30,916 nucleotides of DNA. Source: JABCPE02 sp963530615 (GTDB lineage: Bacteria > Bacteroidota > Bacteroidia > Flavobacteriales > Weeksellaceae). Below, in pieces: positions 8,280-15,223 of the stretch (position 1 is the first letter of the stretch; each line of letters opens with the position of its first letter). The notes under the pieces are model-generated. The model saw nothing but the letters and a program-made list of their open reading frames with translations. It was not told the origin of the DNA and searched no databases. The stretch is taken from positions 1-30,916 of the forward strand of contig CAUSDX010000016.1 in assembly GCA_963530615.1 (NCBI GenBank), written 5' to 3'. The translations under genes were made by a program, and so were the position numbers.

Positions 8280-8584
8280 ATATTGTATATAGCAGAAAAT
8301 TTATTCAAAGTTTGGATAGTCAGTTAAATATACTTTTCAGAGAAGGGATTCTGAATAGAATAGACAGAGCAGAAGAAATGGTAGAGGAAGTGTATGATTT
8401 CGTAGAAAAAAATATAGATAAAAGTATAGCTACTCCTGAAAAATTGGAAAGTTCTGGAAAGAAATATTTAAGATATATCATTGATGAAAATATAATTTGG
8501 TTTTTATTTTTTGACCAAGAAGGAGATAGAGTGGTTATGACTCATTTATTAAATAATCAATCTCCTGAATATGCTGGTTTATAA
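8264..8584 (+). CDS. RelE/ParE-superfamily toxin-like protein
   Basis: The 106-residue product has the helix-helix-strand order of RelE/ParE proteins. Two N-terminal helices are followed by strands ending in KKYLRYIIDENIIWFLFFDQ, then a final strand with VVMTHLLNNQ. In this superfamily the pattern corresponds to the beta-sheet that either cleaves mRNA on the ribosome (RelE) or poisons gyrase (ParE). Catalytic residues cannot be assigned by eye. The 16-bp overlap with the upstream gene implies translational coupling. Six bases separate it from the glycosyltransferase, so all three may share a transcript. Confidence 0.7.
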   Translation: MVERLNIVYSRKFIQSLDSQLNILFREGILNRIDRAEEMVEEVYDFVEKNIDKSIATPEKLESSGKKYLRYIIDENIIWFLFFDQEGDRVVMTHLLNNQSPEYAGL

Positions 8585-8590
8585 TAGTTT

Positions 8591-9661
8591 ATGATGACGA
8601 AAAAATCGGTCATGTTTATTCTGCCCAATTTACATACAGGAGGGGCTGAGCGTATTATAACCACGATTAGTAATCATCTATCAAGAGAAAAATTTATTCC
8701 AAGTATTCTCCTTTTCCAGAAAGAAGGAGGATATTTGGATTTTTTGAAAGAAGATGTTGAGATTATAGAAATTAAAACTTCAAGCATTCGAGCTTCTTTA
8801 TTCCCTATTTTAAAAACGATTTGGAAGAGAAAACCAGACATTGTTTTTTCAGGGTGGGGAGAGATTTCGGCATTTTTGTCGCCATTTATTCCGTTATTTA
8901 AGGGTATTCAGTTTATTTCTCGTGAGACGAATGTAGTTTCTCAGCATGTTACGAGAAAAGAAATCCGATTTTTTTATAAATTTTACAATAATTTTGATAA
9001 AATCATTACCCAAAGTGATGATATGACGGAGGATTTGCTGAGTAATTTTCATATTAAAAAAGAAAAAATATTCAAGATTAATAATCCTGTGGATTTTGAT
9101 TTTATTAATGAACAGTTAGATATTTCTCAGCGACCAAAGGATTTTGATTTAGAAAATAAGCATGTGGTTGCTATAGGAAATCTTTCTCAAAGAAAAGGAT
9201 TTGATAATCTTTTGAAGGTTTTTTCTCATTTGAGAGAAGAAAAAATCAAGCTCCATATTTTAGGTGATGGGAAAGATAGAGATTTTTTATATCAAATGAA
9301 AGCGAATTTAAATTTGAAAAATGTAATTTTTCATGGACAGCAAAAAAATCCTTATCAATACCTTAAATATGCAGATTTGTTTGTGCTATCTTCTCGATAT
9401 GAAGGATTTCCAAATGTGCTTTTGGAGGCGGGTGCATGTGGAGTTTATGCTCTTGTGAATAATTGTCTCGGAGGGATTAATGAAATTATCTTACCGAAAA
9501 TTAATGGAGAAATTTTTGAGATTATTCAACATGAAAATTTTGCAGAGAAAATTAAATTTACCTTAAAGAAGGATATGAATAAAGAAATGATTATTGATTC
9601 TATCAAAAATCGTTTTTCTAAAGAAATTATTCTGAAGAAATATGAAAATGTTTTGAAATAA
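8591..9661 (+). CDS. GT4-family glycosyltransferase
   Basis: Retaining GT-B glycosyltransferase, cytoplasmic or membrane-associated, probably acting on a surface polysaccharide, a lipid carrier or a protein glycan. The N-terminal domain opens with MFILPNLHTGGAERI, the classic GT4 acceptor-side glycine motif. The C-terminal domain has IGNLSQRKGFDNLL, HILGDGKDR and SSRYEGFPNVLLEAGACG, whose two Glu form the EX7E nucleotide-sugar motif. Two ATGs are adjacent (8591 and 8594) and either could be the start. Donor and acceptor cannot be inferred. It is an isolated glycosyltransferase, not part of a visible polysaccharide cluster. Confidence 0.9.
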   Translation: MMTKKSVMFILPNLHTGGAERIITTISNHLSREKFIPSILLFQKEGGYLDFLKEDVEIIEIKTSSIRASLFPILKTIWKRKPDIVFSGWGEISAFLSPFIPLFKGIQFISRETNVVSQHVTRKEIRFFYKFYNNFDKIITQSDDMTEDLLSNFHIKKEKIFKINNPVDFDFINEQLDISQRPKDFDLENKHVVAIGNLSQRKGFDNLLKVFSHLREEKIKLHILGDGKDRDFLYQMKANLNLKNVIFHGQQKNPYQYLKYADLFVLSSRYEGFPNVLLEAGACGVYALVNNCLGGINEIILPKINGEIFEIIQHENFAEKIKFTLKKDMNKEMIIDSIKNRFSKEIILKKYENVLK

Positions 9662-9674
9662 TGATAAAAAATCA

Positions 9675-9704
9675 TTGCTCATCACATTTAAAATATTATA
9701 TTTG
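9675..9704 (+). promoter_or_regulatory. Promoter of the outer-membrane protein gene
   Basis: TTG (9675-9677), a 19-bp spacer and TATATTTG (9697-9704): a full match to the Bacteroidota consensus, 28 bp before the ATG at 9733. Confidence 0.75.
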
Positions 9705-9732
9705 ATACTGCATTAATTAAGAACAGTAAATT

Positions 9733-10587
9733 ATGACTAAAAAAGTCTTTGGAGTAGGATTAGCGTTATTCTCAATAGGAATGCTGATGTCACAAGAAAT
9801 GGAAAGTAAAAATCTTCATGCAGAAGAAAAAAAAGTACCTTTAAAGTTACATCATGCAGAGCCTTTATACATTGATTTAATGAGAGATTTGGGGGCAAGA
9901 AAAGGAGAGAGTGAATGGAATATAGCGACAGGAATAAGCAAGGAGGGAGATTATTATAAATTGAGTCCATTAGTGGAATATGAATGGGCGGTAGCTGACA
10001 GATTAGGTTTGGAGGTAGAATTGCCGTTCACAGTTTATTCATCAGCTAATAAGCAACAAGTAAAATCACCAGGTACTAAATTGGAAGGTATTAAACTATC
10101 TGCCCAATATACTTTTTTAGTAAATGAAAAGTATTATACATCCATGGCGGTAGGGTATATTAACGAAATAGAGCTAAATTCATTTAGAAACTATGGCGGT
10201 AAAAATAAATTTTTCACGGGGAATGTTTATAATCCTTTTTTAGTGGTAGCAAAAGGTTGGGGTAAAGAGCATAGTTTTAGTACAATGGTTTATGCGGGAC
10301 CTCAATTTATTCATCATTTTGGTAGTGATCATGTAGAAACAGATTGGCAAATCAATACCAGTATTCATTATTTAATTCCAAATACTAGAAATTTTATAGG
10401 TTTAGAGATAAACAAGAATGTTAATAAAGAGAGATTTAGTATGGTGCTAAGACCACAAATGAGAGTAGCATTAAATAATAGTACTGTTTTAGGGATGTTG
10501 GTTGGAGTCCCTACAAATACTAAATATGAAGGTTTTAGTGGTTTTATAAGATTAATTTATGAACCGCCTCATAAGAAAAAGAAATAA
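9733..10587 (+). CDS. Outer-membrane beta-barrel-like protein of unknown function
   Basis: A 284-residue exported protein. The N-terminus (MTKKVFGVGLALFSIGMLMS) is a signal peptide. The mature start contains HAEPLYIDLMRDLGARKGE, a motif I associate with a conserved Flavobacteriia family without an assigned role. The rest is a series of amphipathic strands with aromatic girdles (LSPLVEYEWAVADRLGLEVE, LVVAKGWGKEHSFSTMVYAG, FIGLEINKN), consistent with a small porin-like barrel ending in a strand plus a basic tail. It has its own promoter and a terminator, so it is monocistronic. Substrate unknown. Confidence 0.7.
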   Translation: MTKKVFGVGLALFSIGMLMSQEMESKNLHAEEKKVPLKLHHAEPLYIDLMRDLGARKGESEWNIATGISKEGDYYKLSPLVEYEWAVADRLGLEVELPFTVYSSANKQQVKSPGTKLEGIKLSAQYTFLVNEKYYTSMAVGYINEIELNSFRNYGGKNKFFTGNVYNPFLVVAKGWGKEHSFSTMVYAGPQFIHHFGSDHVETDWQINTSIHYLIPNTRNFIGLEINKNVNKERFSMVLRPQMRVALNNSTVLGMLVGVPTNTKYEGFSGFIRLIYEPPHKKKK

Positions 10588-10594
10588 AGAAGAT

Positions 10595-10625
10595 AAAATC
10601 CTGCAATGTAAAAGAGTAGGATTTT
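10595..10625 (+). terminator. Rho-independent terminator of the outer-membrane protein gene
   Basis: AAAATCCT (10595-10602) and AGGATTTT (10618-10625) form an 8-bp stem with a 15-nt loop, followed by TTATT. It begins 8 bp after the stop. Confidence 0.75.
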
Positions 10626-10628
10626 TTA

Positions 10629-10658
10629 TTGTTTATAAAGATAAAATTTATATCTTCG
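10629..10658 (+). promoter_or_regulatory. Promoter of the repeat-bearing leader
   Basis: TTG (10629-10631), 19 bp, TATCTTCG (10651-10658), a one-base variant of TAnnTTTG. It starts immediately after the preceding terminator and 18 bp before the leader ATG. Confidence 0.6.
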
Positions 10659-10675
10659 CCTAATAAAATAAAAAT

Positions 10676-10768
10676 ATGAAAAAAGAGTTATTTTATTTGT
10701 GTAATTTGCTGAAATTTTGTATATTGCATAGAGAAACAGCACAGCACAGCACAGCACAGCACAGCTAA
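10676..10768 (+). CDS. 30-codon leader ORF ending in ACAGC repeats
   Basis: A short ORF starting MKKELFYLCNLLKFCILHRE and ending with two TAQHS units encoded by the pentanucleotide repeat. It lies between a promoter and a strong hairpin terminator, so it is the only reading frame on a transcript of about 170 nt unless the terminator is passed. With the six copies present, translation stops at TAA 10766-10768, directly after the repeat. Each added copy shifts the frame. No protein family is recognised. It may be a regulatory leader peptide with no function as a product; it could also be an incidental ORF in a small RNA. Confidence 0.4.
   Translation: MKKELFYLCNLLKFCILHRETAQHSTAQHS
10736..10765 (+). 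repeat. (ACAGC)6 pentanucleotide tandem repeat
   Basis: Six perfect copies of ACAGC in a very AT-rich region. Five is not a multiple of three, so slippage would change the reading frame of the leader ORF it sits in. Confidence 0.95.
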
Positions 10769-10791
10769 ATAATATTAGATTAAGTGAAAAT

Positions 10792-10836
10792 AAAAAATCC
10801 TTATTGCAAGCGTTTTGTTTGCAATAAGGGTTTTTT
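10792..10836 (+). terminator. Strong hairpin between leader ORF and operon (candidate attenuator)
   Basis: Arms 10792-10809 and 10819-10836 pair over 18 positions with one G:U and a 9-nt loop. The stem begins with A6 and ends with T6, giving a bidirectional-looking intrinsic terminator. It lies 23 bp beyond the leader stop and 67 bp before the next gene. Confidence 0.85.
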
Positions 10837-10903
10837 GCATTAAAAAATGGAAAAATTATTTTTTGACAAACACATATTTAAATAATTAAAAAAATATATC
10901 ATT

Positions 10904-11116
10904 ATGTTATTTAAGAAGAATAGAAGTAATTTAAACGAGTTTAATGAGAGAGCCTCAAAAGCAATGGATGAAATTAGTAATGAAACAAAGAAAGCCGATG
11001 AGGAAAATAAGAAAATATTAAAAAATACAGCAAAGATAGGAGGTGGGTGTATGGTATTAACCATTGTAGGGGTACTTGTGATTTTAGCATTAATAGTTTA
11101 TTTGATAAAAAATTAA
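10904..11116 (+). CDS. Small tail-anchored membrane protein, unknown function
   Basis: A 70-residue protein in two parts. Residues 1-45 are charged and helical (NEFNERASKAMDEISNETKK and similar), probably coiled coil. Residues about 47-67 are one hydrophobic membrane segment (GGCMVLTIVGVLVILALIVY), followed by the tail LIKN. This suggests a C-terminally anchored inner-membrane protein with a cytoplasmic coiled coil. It is first in a three-gene operon: the next gene starts 5 bp after its stop if the GTG at 11122 is used. No promoter was recognised between the hairpin at 10836 and this gene, so its expression may depend on read-through. Confidence 0.65.
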   Translation: MLFKKNRSNLNEFNERASKAMDEISNETKKADEENKKILKNTAKIGGGCMVLTIVGVLVILALIVYLIKN

Positions 11117-11121
11117 TAATT

Positions 11122-13242
11122 GTGATTAAAGAACTTATAAAAGAAGCGTTTGGAGGTTTTAATGGTGCGGAAAATGTATATACAGATTTTGAAAATGGGC
11201 ATGTGGGGAAGGTAGGTGATATGTTTTCTTTGGTGAGAAGAAAACATAAGATAGAAACAAATGAGCCTATTTATGTGATTTTTTATTTAAAGATATTTGT
11301 AGAAGGCGATTTTTTTATTAGTGCGAGAGATTATCATTTTTCTTGTTGTATAAGAGAAGAGGGGATTAGTTTTGCAGGAGCAGTAGAAACTAATGGCTGG
11401 GTTAAAGAAAAAGATGCATATTGGTGTATATCTTGGGATGAAATAGGAAAGGTGATATTAGACGAATATAGAGAAGAGGATGGTAGGAAATCTAATTCAT
11501 ATAATATACCAAATGATTTTGTATGGAAAATATATAATGTTAAAAAAGTTCATAAAATATATTATAAATCTGGTGATTATGTAAATGTTCCTTTATTCTA
11601 TGTATCTATAAAAGGTTTTGATGATGCTGTAAATAATTTTCTCGAGCTTAAGAATAAATATGATGAAGAACTAGATAAAGAAACAAGAGATATTTACTTA
11701 GAAATAGATAAATTGTTTGAACAAAATGATTATGAAGGGGTACTTCGTATAATAGAGGAGAATAATTTATGGGATAGTTCAAATTATTATTACCAATTTA
11801 GAGGTATAAATTCTCTTTTAGGGTTAAATAGAAAATTGGAGGCGGATAGAAGATTTTTAGCTTTTGAAAAAGACTTTTTATCTATTGATGAAGAAGAATA
11901 TAGAGAGAATAATGATAATTATGATAATCTAAAAAATTATTATCTTTTTACAAAGGCTATCAAGGAGGAGTATGAACAAAAGTGGTATGATGCTTCGGTT
12001 ACTTGTTCTTTAATGAAGGAATTAGGGATAGTAGATGAATTAACTTTGAAAAAGGGTATGGAACAGGACTATACCAATTATGTGCAGGGGTTTGAAATGC
12101 TACCTTATCAGGAGAGAAAGGTTATTACAATGACCAATACAGATCATTTGTTCAAGTCAAATAATTTGACTTTATTATGGATGAATAACCTCCCTTCGGA
12201 AATAAAATTCCCAATTACTCACCCTAAAAAAGACCATACTTATATTTGCCATCCTTATGATGATAGATTATATCTTCCTATTGAAGATTATGAAGAGGTA
12301 CTACTTAATGATAGAATTAATGAATATTGCTATCTGATGCAGTGTCTTGGTGCTACTACTATTAGAATTCAAAATAAAAAAGAAGAAAGCCTTAATGAAG
12401 ATAGGGAAAGTGCTCGTAATATACATGGGGAAGGTTCATATAAAATGTTAGAAGCAAGTGGAAATTATGAAACTAATTCTAAAAAGGGAGAAGGCAGAAA
12501 TAGTAAATATACTTTTGCAAGAGAACAACATTTTAATCCTTCTAAAAAACCATATATTCCTGATGGTTTGATTTGGTTTCCTCATGAAGTTTCTTGGCAG
12601 AGATTAGCGACACAGAGAATGTCAGGTGGAATTTTGAAATATAGTGAGAGTGTTTCTTCCTCTGAAAATAGGGTAGTTACATCTAATGAACTTCAAGATA
12701 TTAATGCAGAAATAAAAGTTTTATTTGCAAAGATGAAAGGGGGGATAAAAAGAGAGAGTAATTATGAAATTTCTATGAATGAAGACCAAGAATGGGAAAT
12801 ATTTGTAGAATTTAAACCTATAGAAGAGTTTGATGCTAGTATGGATTTCTTGGATATTGCAGAAACAGTACAGATAGAAGAAGTGGAAGGATTGCCAGAG
12901 AGTATCTTTACAGAAGAAGAAAAGCAGTATATGGATGAGGTAAGGTATATGCTAGAAGATGATGATAAAATAGATGAAAAAGAGAGCCGTCTCTTGGAAA
13001 GGTTTAGACAGAAATTTAATCTTTCAGAAGATAGAGCAAATGAACTGAAAAATATATTGTTATCTGCCGTAGATTTGAATAGTCAAGAATTAGAATATTT
13101 AAAAGAGTATGAAACTTTTATTCAAGATGGAGAAATTAAAGAAAGAGAAAGACGATTATTAAATAGAGTGGCTAATCTTTTGGGAATTTCAGAAGATAGG
13201 GCATTGGAGATAGAAAATAAATATAATATTAAAAATCAATAA
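11122..13242 (+). CDS. Large multidomain protein of unknown function with TerB-like C-terminal repeats
   Basis: A cytoplasmic-looking protein of 706 residues. I prefer the GTG start at 11122: it lies 5 bp after the upstream stop, and an ATG at 11047 would add 25 codons lying inside the upstream gene. Visible parts are a beta-rich N-terminal region (about 50-175) that could be PH-like; a helical, TPR-like region (about 185-300); a large beta-rich region (about 330-590) with LGATTIRI, KPYIPDGLIWFPHEVSWQRL and EWEIFVEF; and two related acidic helical repeats at about 599-643 and 655-699 (DDDKIDEKESRLLERF and QDGEIKERERRLLNRV), similar in pattern to TerB-like helices. No catalytic motif was seen. 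Function is unknown. The operon context suggests it works with the tail-anchored protein. Confidence 0.7.
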   Translation: MIKELIKEAFGGFNGAENVYTDFENGHVGKVGDMFSLVRRKHKIETNEPIYVIFYLKIFVEGDFFISARDYHFSCCIREEGISFAGAVETNGWVKEKDAYWCISWDEIGKVILDEYREEDGRKSNSYNIPNDFVWKIYNVKKVHKIYYKSGDYVNVPLFYVSIKGFDDAVNNFLELKNKYDEELDKETRDIYLEIDKLFEQNDYEGVLRIIEENNLWDSSNYYYQFRGINSLLGLNRKLEADRRFLAFEKDFLSIDEEEYRENNDNYDNLKNYYLFTKAIKEEYEQKWYDASVTCSLMKELGIVDELTLKKGMEQDYTNYVQGFEMLPYQERKVITMTNTDHLFKSNNLTLLWMNNLPSEIKFPITHPKKDHTYICHPYDDRLYLPIEDYEEVLLNDRINEYCYLMQCLGATTIRIQNKKEESLNEDRESARNIHGEGSYKMLEASGNYETNSKKGEGRNSKYTFAREQHFNPSKKPYIPDGLIWFPHEVSWQRLATQRMSGGILKYSESVSSSENRVVTSNELQDINAEIKVLFAKMKGGIKRESNYEISMNEDQEWEIFVEFKPIEEFDASMDFLDIAETVQIEEVEGLPESIFTEEEKQYMDEVRYMLEDDDKIDEKESRLLERFRQKFNLSEDRANELKNILLSAVDLNSQELEYLKEYETFIQDGEIKERERRLLNRVANLLGISEDRALEIENKYNIKNQ

Positions 13243-13245
13243 ATT

Positions 13246-13446
13246 ATGTCAGCGTATTTATGGAGAGTAGTAGCTGTAAAAGATACGGCTAAATTGGCTA
13301 AAGGAATGAGCGTAGAGATTGTAATAAGAAATGCGAGTAGAAAGCCAAATCAAAAAGAAGTATTAGAGGCGTTTAACCAAAGGTTTGGAGCAGGAACGGC
13401 ACCCAATGGAACTAGTTTGACGAATTTCCAAATAGAAAAAGTTTAA
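13246..13446 (+). CDS. Small conserved-looking protein, possibly DUF6140-like
   Basis: A 66-residue protein starting 3 bp after the large gene and so co-transcribed with it. It opens with strands (MSAYLWRVVAVKDTAKLAKG), then MSVEIVIRN, a helix (NQKEVLEAFNQRFG) and a final strand (NFQIEKV). The KGMSVEIV element and the closing strand remind me of DUF6140-type small Bacteroidota proteins. This is a weak pattern impression from memory. No signal peptide or membrane segment. Function is unknown; it may be an accessory subunit of the 706-residue protein. Confidence 0.6.
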   Translation: MSAYLWRVVAVKDTAKLAKGMSVEIVIRNASRKPNQKEVLEAFNQRFGAGTAPNGTSLTNFQIEKV

Positions 13447-13466
13447 TACTTTCAATGAGATGATAA

Positions 13467-13496
13467 AAAAAGCAACTTTACATAAAGTTGCTTTTT
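13467..13496 (+). terminator. Intrinsic terminator of the unknown operon
   Basis: A perfect 13-bp stem (13467-13479 with 13484-13496) with a 4-nt loop and a following T-rich tract, 20 bp after the last gene. Confidence 0.9.
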
Positions 13497-13574
13497 CCTT
13501 TTTTTAGTTAAATAAACAAAGTTTTCAGATATTAAAGCTTAAAAAATTCTTATTTTTACCAAAATTTTTTAAGA

Positions 13575-14978
13575 ATGGTTTTAAGTAGAATCTGGAGTGC
13601 ATTTATCATCATTGCGGTGTTGGTTGCTAGTTTCAAGTATATATTTTCGGATAATTATAAAGCAATTTATAATGACATGGTCGTAGGAAAGGCGGGGGAC
13701 ACGGTAGCAATTGCCACTCATAAAATAGAGCATTTCTCTCCTATGATAATGCAAGAACTAAAAACAGAAAAGACCTTAGAAAAGGATAAAATCCATTATC
13801 AATACCAAGAAAAAGAAGAAAAAGTAAAAGTTTTCAGAATACAAGAGGCAAGCGGTATCATAGGCACGGCATATACAGCTGTGGAGATATGTTTGGGACT
13901 TATTGGGATTATGACTTTATTCATGGGGTTCATGAGTATTGCAGAAAAGGCAGGAGGTATCAATCTTTTGAGCAGAATGATACAGCCTTTCTTCTCAAAA
14001 TTATTTCCAGAAATTCCAAAGGGACATCCTTCTTTTGGGTTAATGATGCTTAATTTTAGTGCTAATTTATTAGGATTAGATAACGCTGCTACACCATTCG
14101 GACTGAAAGCAATGGACAGTTTACAAAGCATCAATCCTCATAAAGAAAAAGCAACGAACGCCCAAATTATGTTTCTTTGTCTTCATGCTAGCGGTTTGAC
14201 TTTGATTCCTGTGAGTATTATTGCTATGCGGTCTTCTTTGGGAGCAGAAACACCTACGGATATTTTTTTACCAACAATGATGGCTACTTTTTGTGCCACG
14301 ATGGCGTCAATGATTATTGTTTCTGTGAAACAAGAAATAAACCTTTTACAGCCCGTTGTTTTAGCATACATCGGAGGGATTTCAGTGATTGTTGGGGCAC
14401 TGGTTTTCTTCTTGGTAAAACTTAGTAAGGAGGAGTTGGACGGAGTGAGCAAACTCATCTCAAACGGATTGATATTATTGATTTTCTTTTTCATCATTTT
14501 GGGTGGAATGTATAAGAAAATTAATGTTTTTGAAGCGTTTATTGATGGGGCGAGAGAAGGTTTTAATACCTGTGTGAAGATTATTCCATATTTGGTGGGA
14601 ATGCTGGTAGCGATTTCCTTATTAAGAACAAGCGGAGTGTTTGATTTGGTAATTAGCGGAATGAAATATTTAGCTGAGATAGCAATGTTGGATACTCGTT
14701 TTATCGATGGACTTCCTACGGCACTGATAAAACCGCTGAGCGGTTCTGGGGCGAGGGGCATGATGGTGGATACCATGACCACTTTCGGAGTGGATAGTTT
14801 TCCTGCTCGTCTTTCAGCCGTTTTGCAAGGAAGTTCAGACACTACATTCTATGTAATTGCTGTATATTTTGGAGCGGTGGGAGTTAAGAATACGAGATAT
14901 ACAATTCCTTGTATGTTATTCGCTGATTTAGTGGGAGTTATATCTTCGGTATTATTAGCTTATGTATTTTTTGGATAG
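13575..14978 (+). CDS. SpmA-SpmB-like nucleoside-recognition membrane protein
   Basis: A 467-residue polytopic inner-membrane protein with two Gate (nucleoside recognition) domains in one chain. The first half (about 100-260) contains PKGHPSFGLMMLNFSANLLG and LDNAATPFGLKAM, the SpmA-type signature. The second half (about 310-467) contains PYLVGMLVAISLLRTSGVFD and GSSDTTFYVIAVYFGAVGVK, the SpmB-type signature. Residues about 25-90, between the first TM and the SpmA part, form a polar segment, probably outside the cytoplasm. In sporulating Firmicutes SpmA and SpmB aid spore maturation. Here no sporulation is expected, so the function is unknown and transport or envelope roles are possible. Monocistronic. 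Confidence 0.88.
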   Translation: MVLSRIWSAFIIIAVLVASFKYIFSDNYKAIYNDMVVGKAGDTVAIATHKIEHFSPMIMQELKTEKTLEKDKIHYQYQEKEEKVKVFRIQEASGIIGTAYTAVEICLGLIGIMTLFMGFMSIAEKAGGINLLSRMIQPFFSKLFPEIPKGHPSFGLMMLNFSANLLGLDNAATPFGLKAMDSLQSINPHKEKATNAQIMFLCLHASGLTLIPVSIIAMRSSLGAETPTDIFLPTMMATFCATMASMIIVSVKQEINLLQPVVLAYIGGISVIVGALVFFLVKLSKEELDGVSKLISNGLILLIFFFIILGGMYKKINVFEAFIDGAREGFNTCVKIIPYLVGMLVAISLLRTSGVFDLVISGMKYLAEIAMLDTRFIDGLPTALIKPLSGSGARGMMVDTMTTFGVDSFPARLSAVLQGSSDTTFYVIAVYFGAVGVKNTRYTIPCMLFADLVGVISSVLLAYVFFG

Positions 14979-15171
14979 AGAAAGAATTATTTTTTTAGAG
15001 ATTAAAAAGGGATAAAACGGGATAAAATACGAAAAAAGTTCAAACAAAATATCTAAAAATTTAAAATTATCAGATTGATTGTTTTTATAGCTTTTAATTG
15101 CTTTTTAAGATATTTGATAAATACTTTTGTTTTGGGGTGAATTTCGTAGGACGGTATAATTTTTCTTTATA

Positions 15172-15196
15172 AATTCCTAAATGCTCTATAGGAATT
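15172..15196. repeat. Inverted repeat upstream of the PIF1-like helicase
   Basis: AATTCCTA (15172-15179) and TAGGAATT (15189-15196) with a 9-nt loop, 28 bp before the helicase ATG. Could be an operator or an mRNA hairpin; function unknown. Confidence 0.4.
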
Positions 15197-15210
15197 ATAT
15201 CTTATTTTCT

Positions 15211-15218
15211 TATTTTTG
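15211..15218 (+). promoter_or_regulatory. Possible -7 element of the PIF1-like helicase
   Basis: TATTTTTG matches TAnnTTTG but lies only 5 bp before the ATG and lacks a -33 TTG. It would give a leaderless mRNA. Confidence 0.25.
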
Positions 15219-15223
15219 GAGAG

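Noticed and set aside
9660..9677. Small hairpin (AATGAT/ATCATT) after the glycosyltransferase as terminator
   Set aside because: Only 6 A/T-rich pairs and no T tract; too weak to call.
10736..10765. ACAGC repeats as a CRISPR array
   Set aside because: Units are 5 bp without spacers; it is a simple sequence repeat.
11047..11121. ATG-initiated extension of the 706-residue protein
   Set aside because: Lies wholly inside the upstream gene; the GTG at 11122, 5 bp after that gene's stop, is the better start.
14183..14842. 219-codon minus-strand ORF inside the SpmA-SpmB-like gene
   Set aside because: It is antisense to a well-supported membrane protein and has no family features; its composition mirrors the opposite strand.
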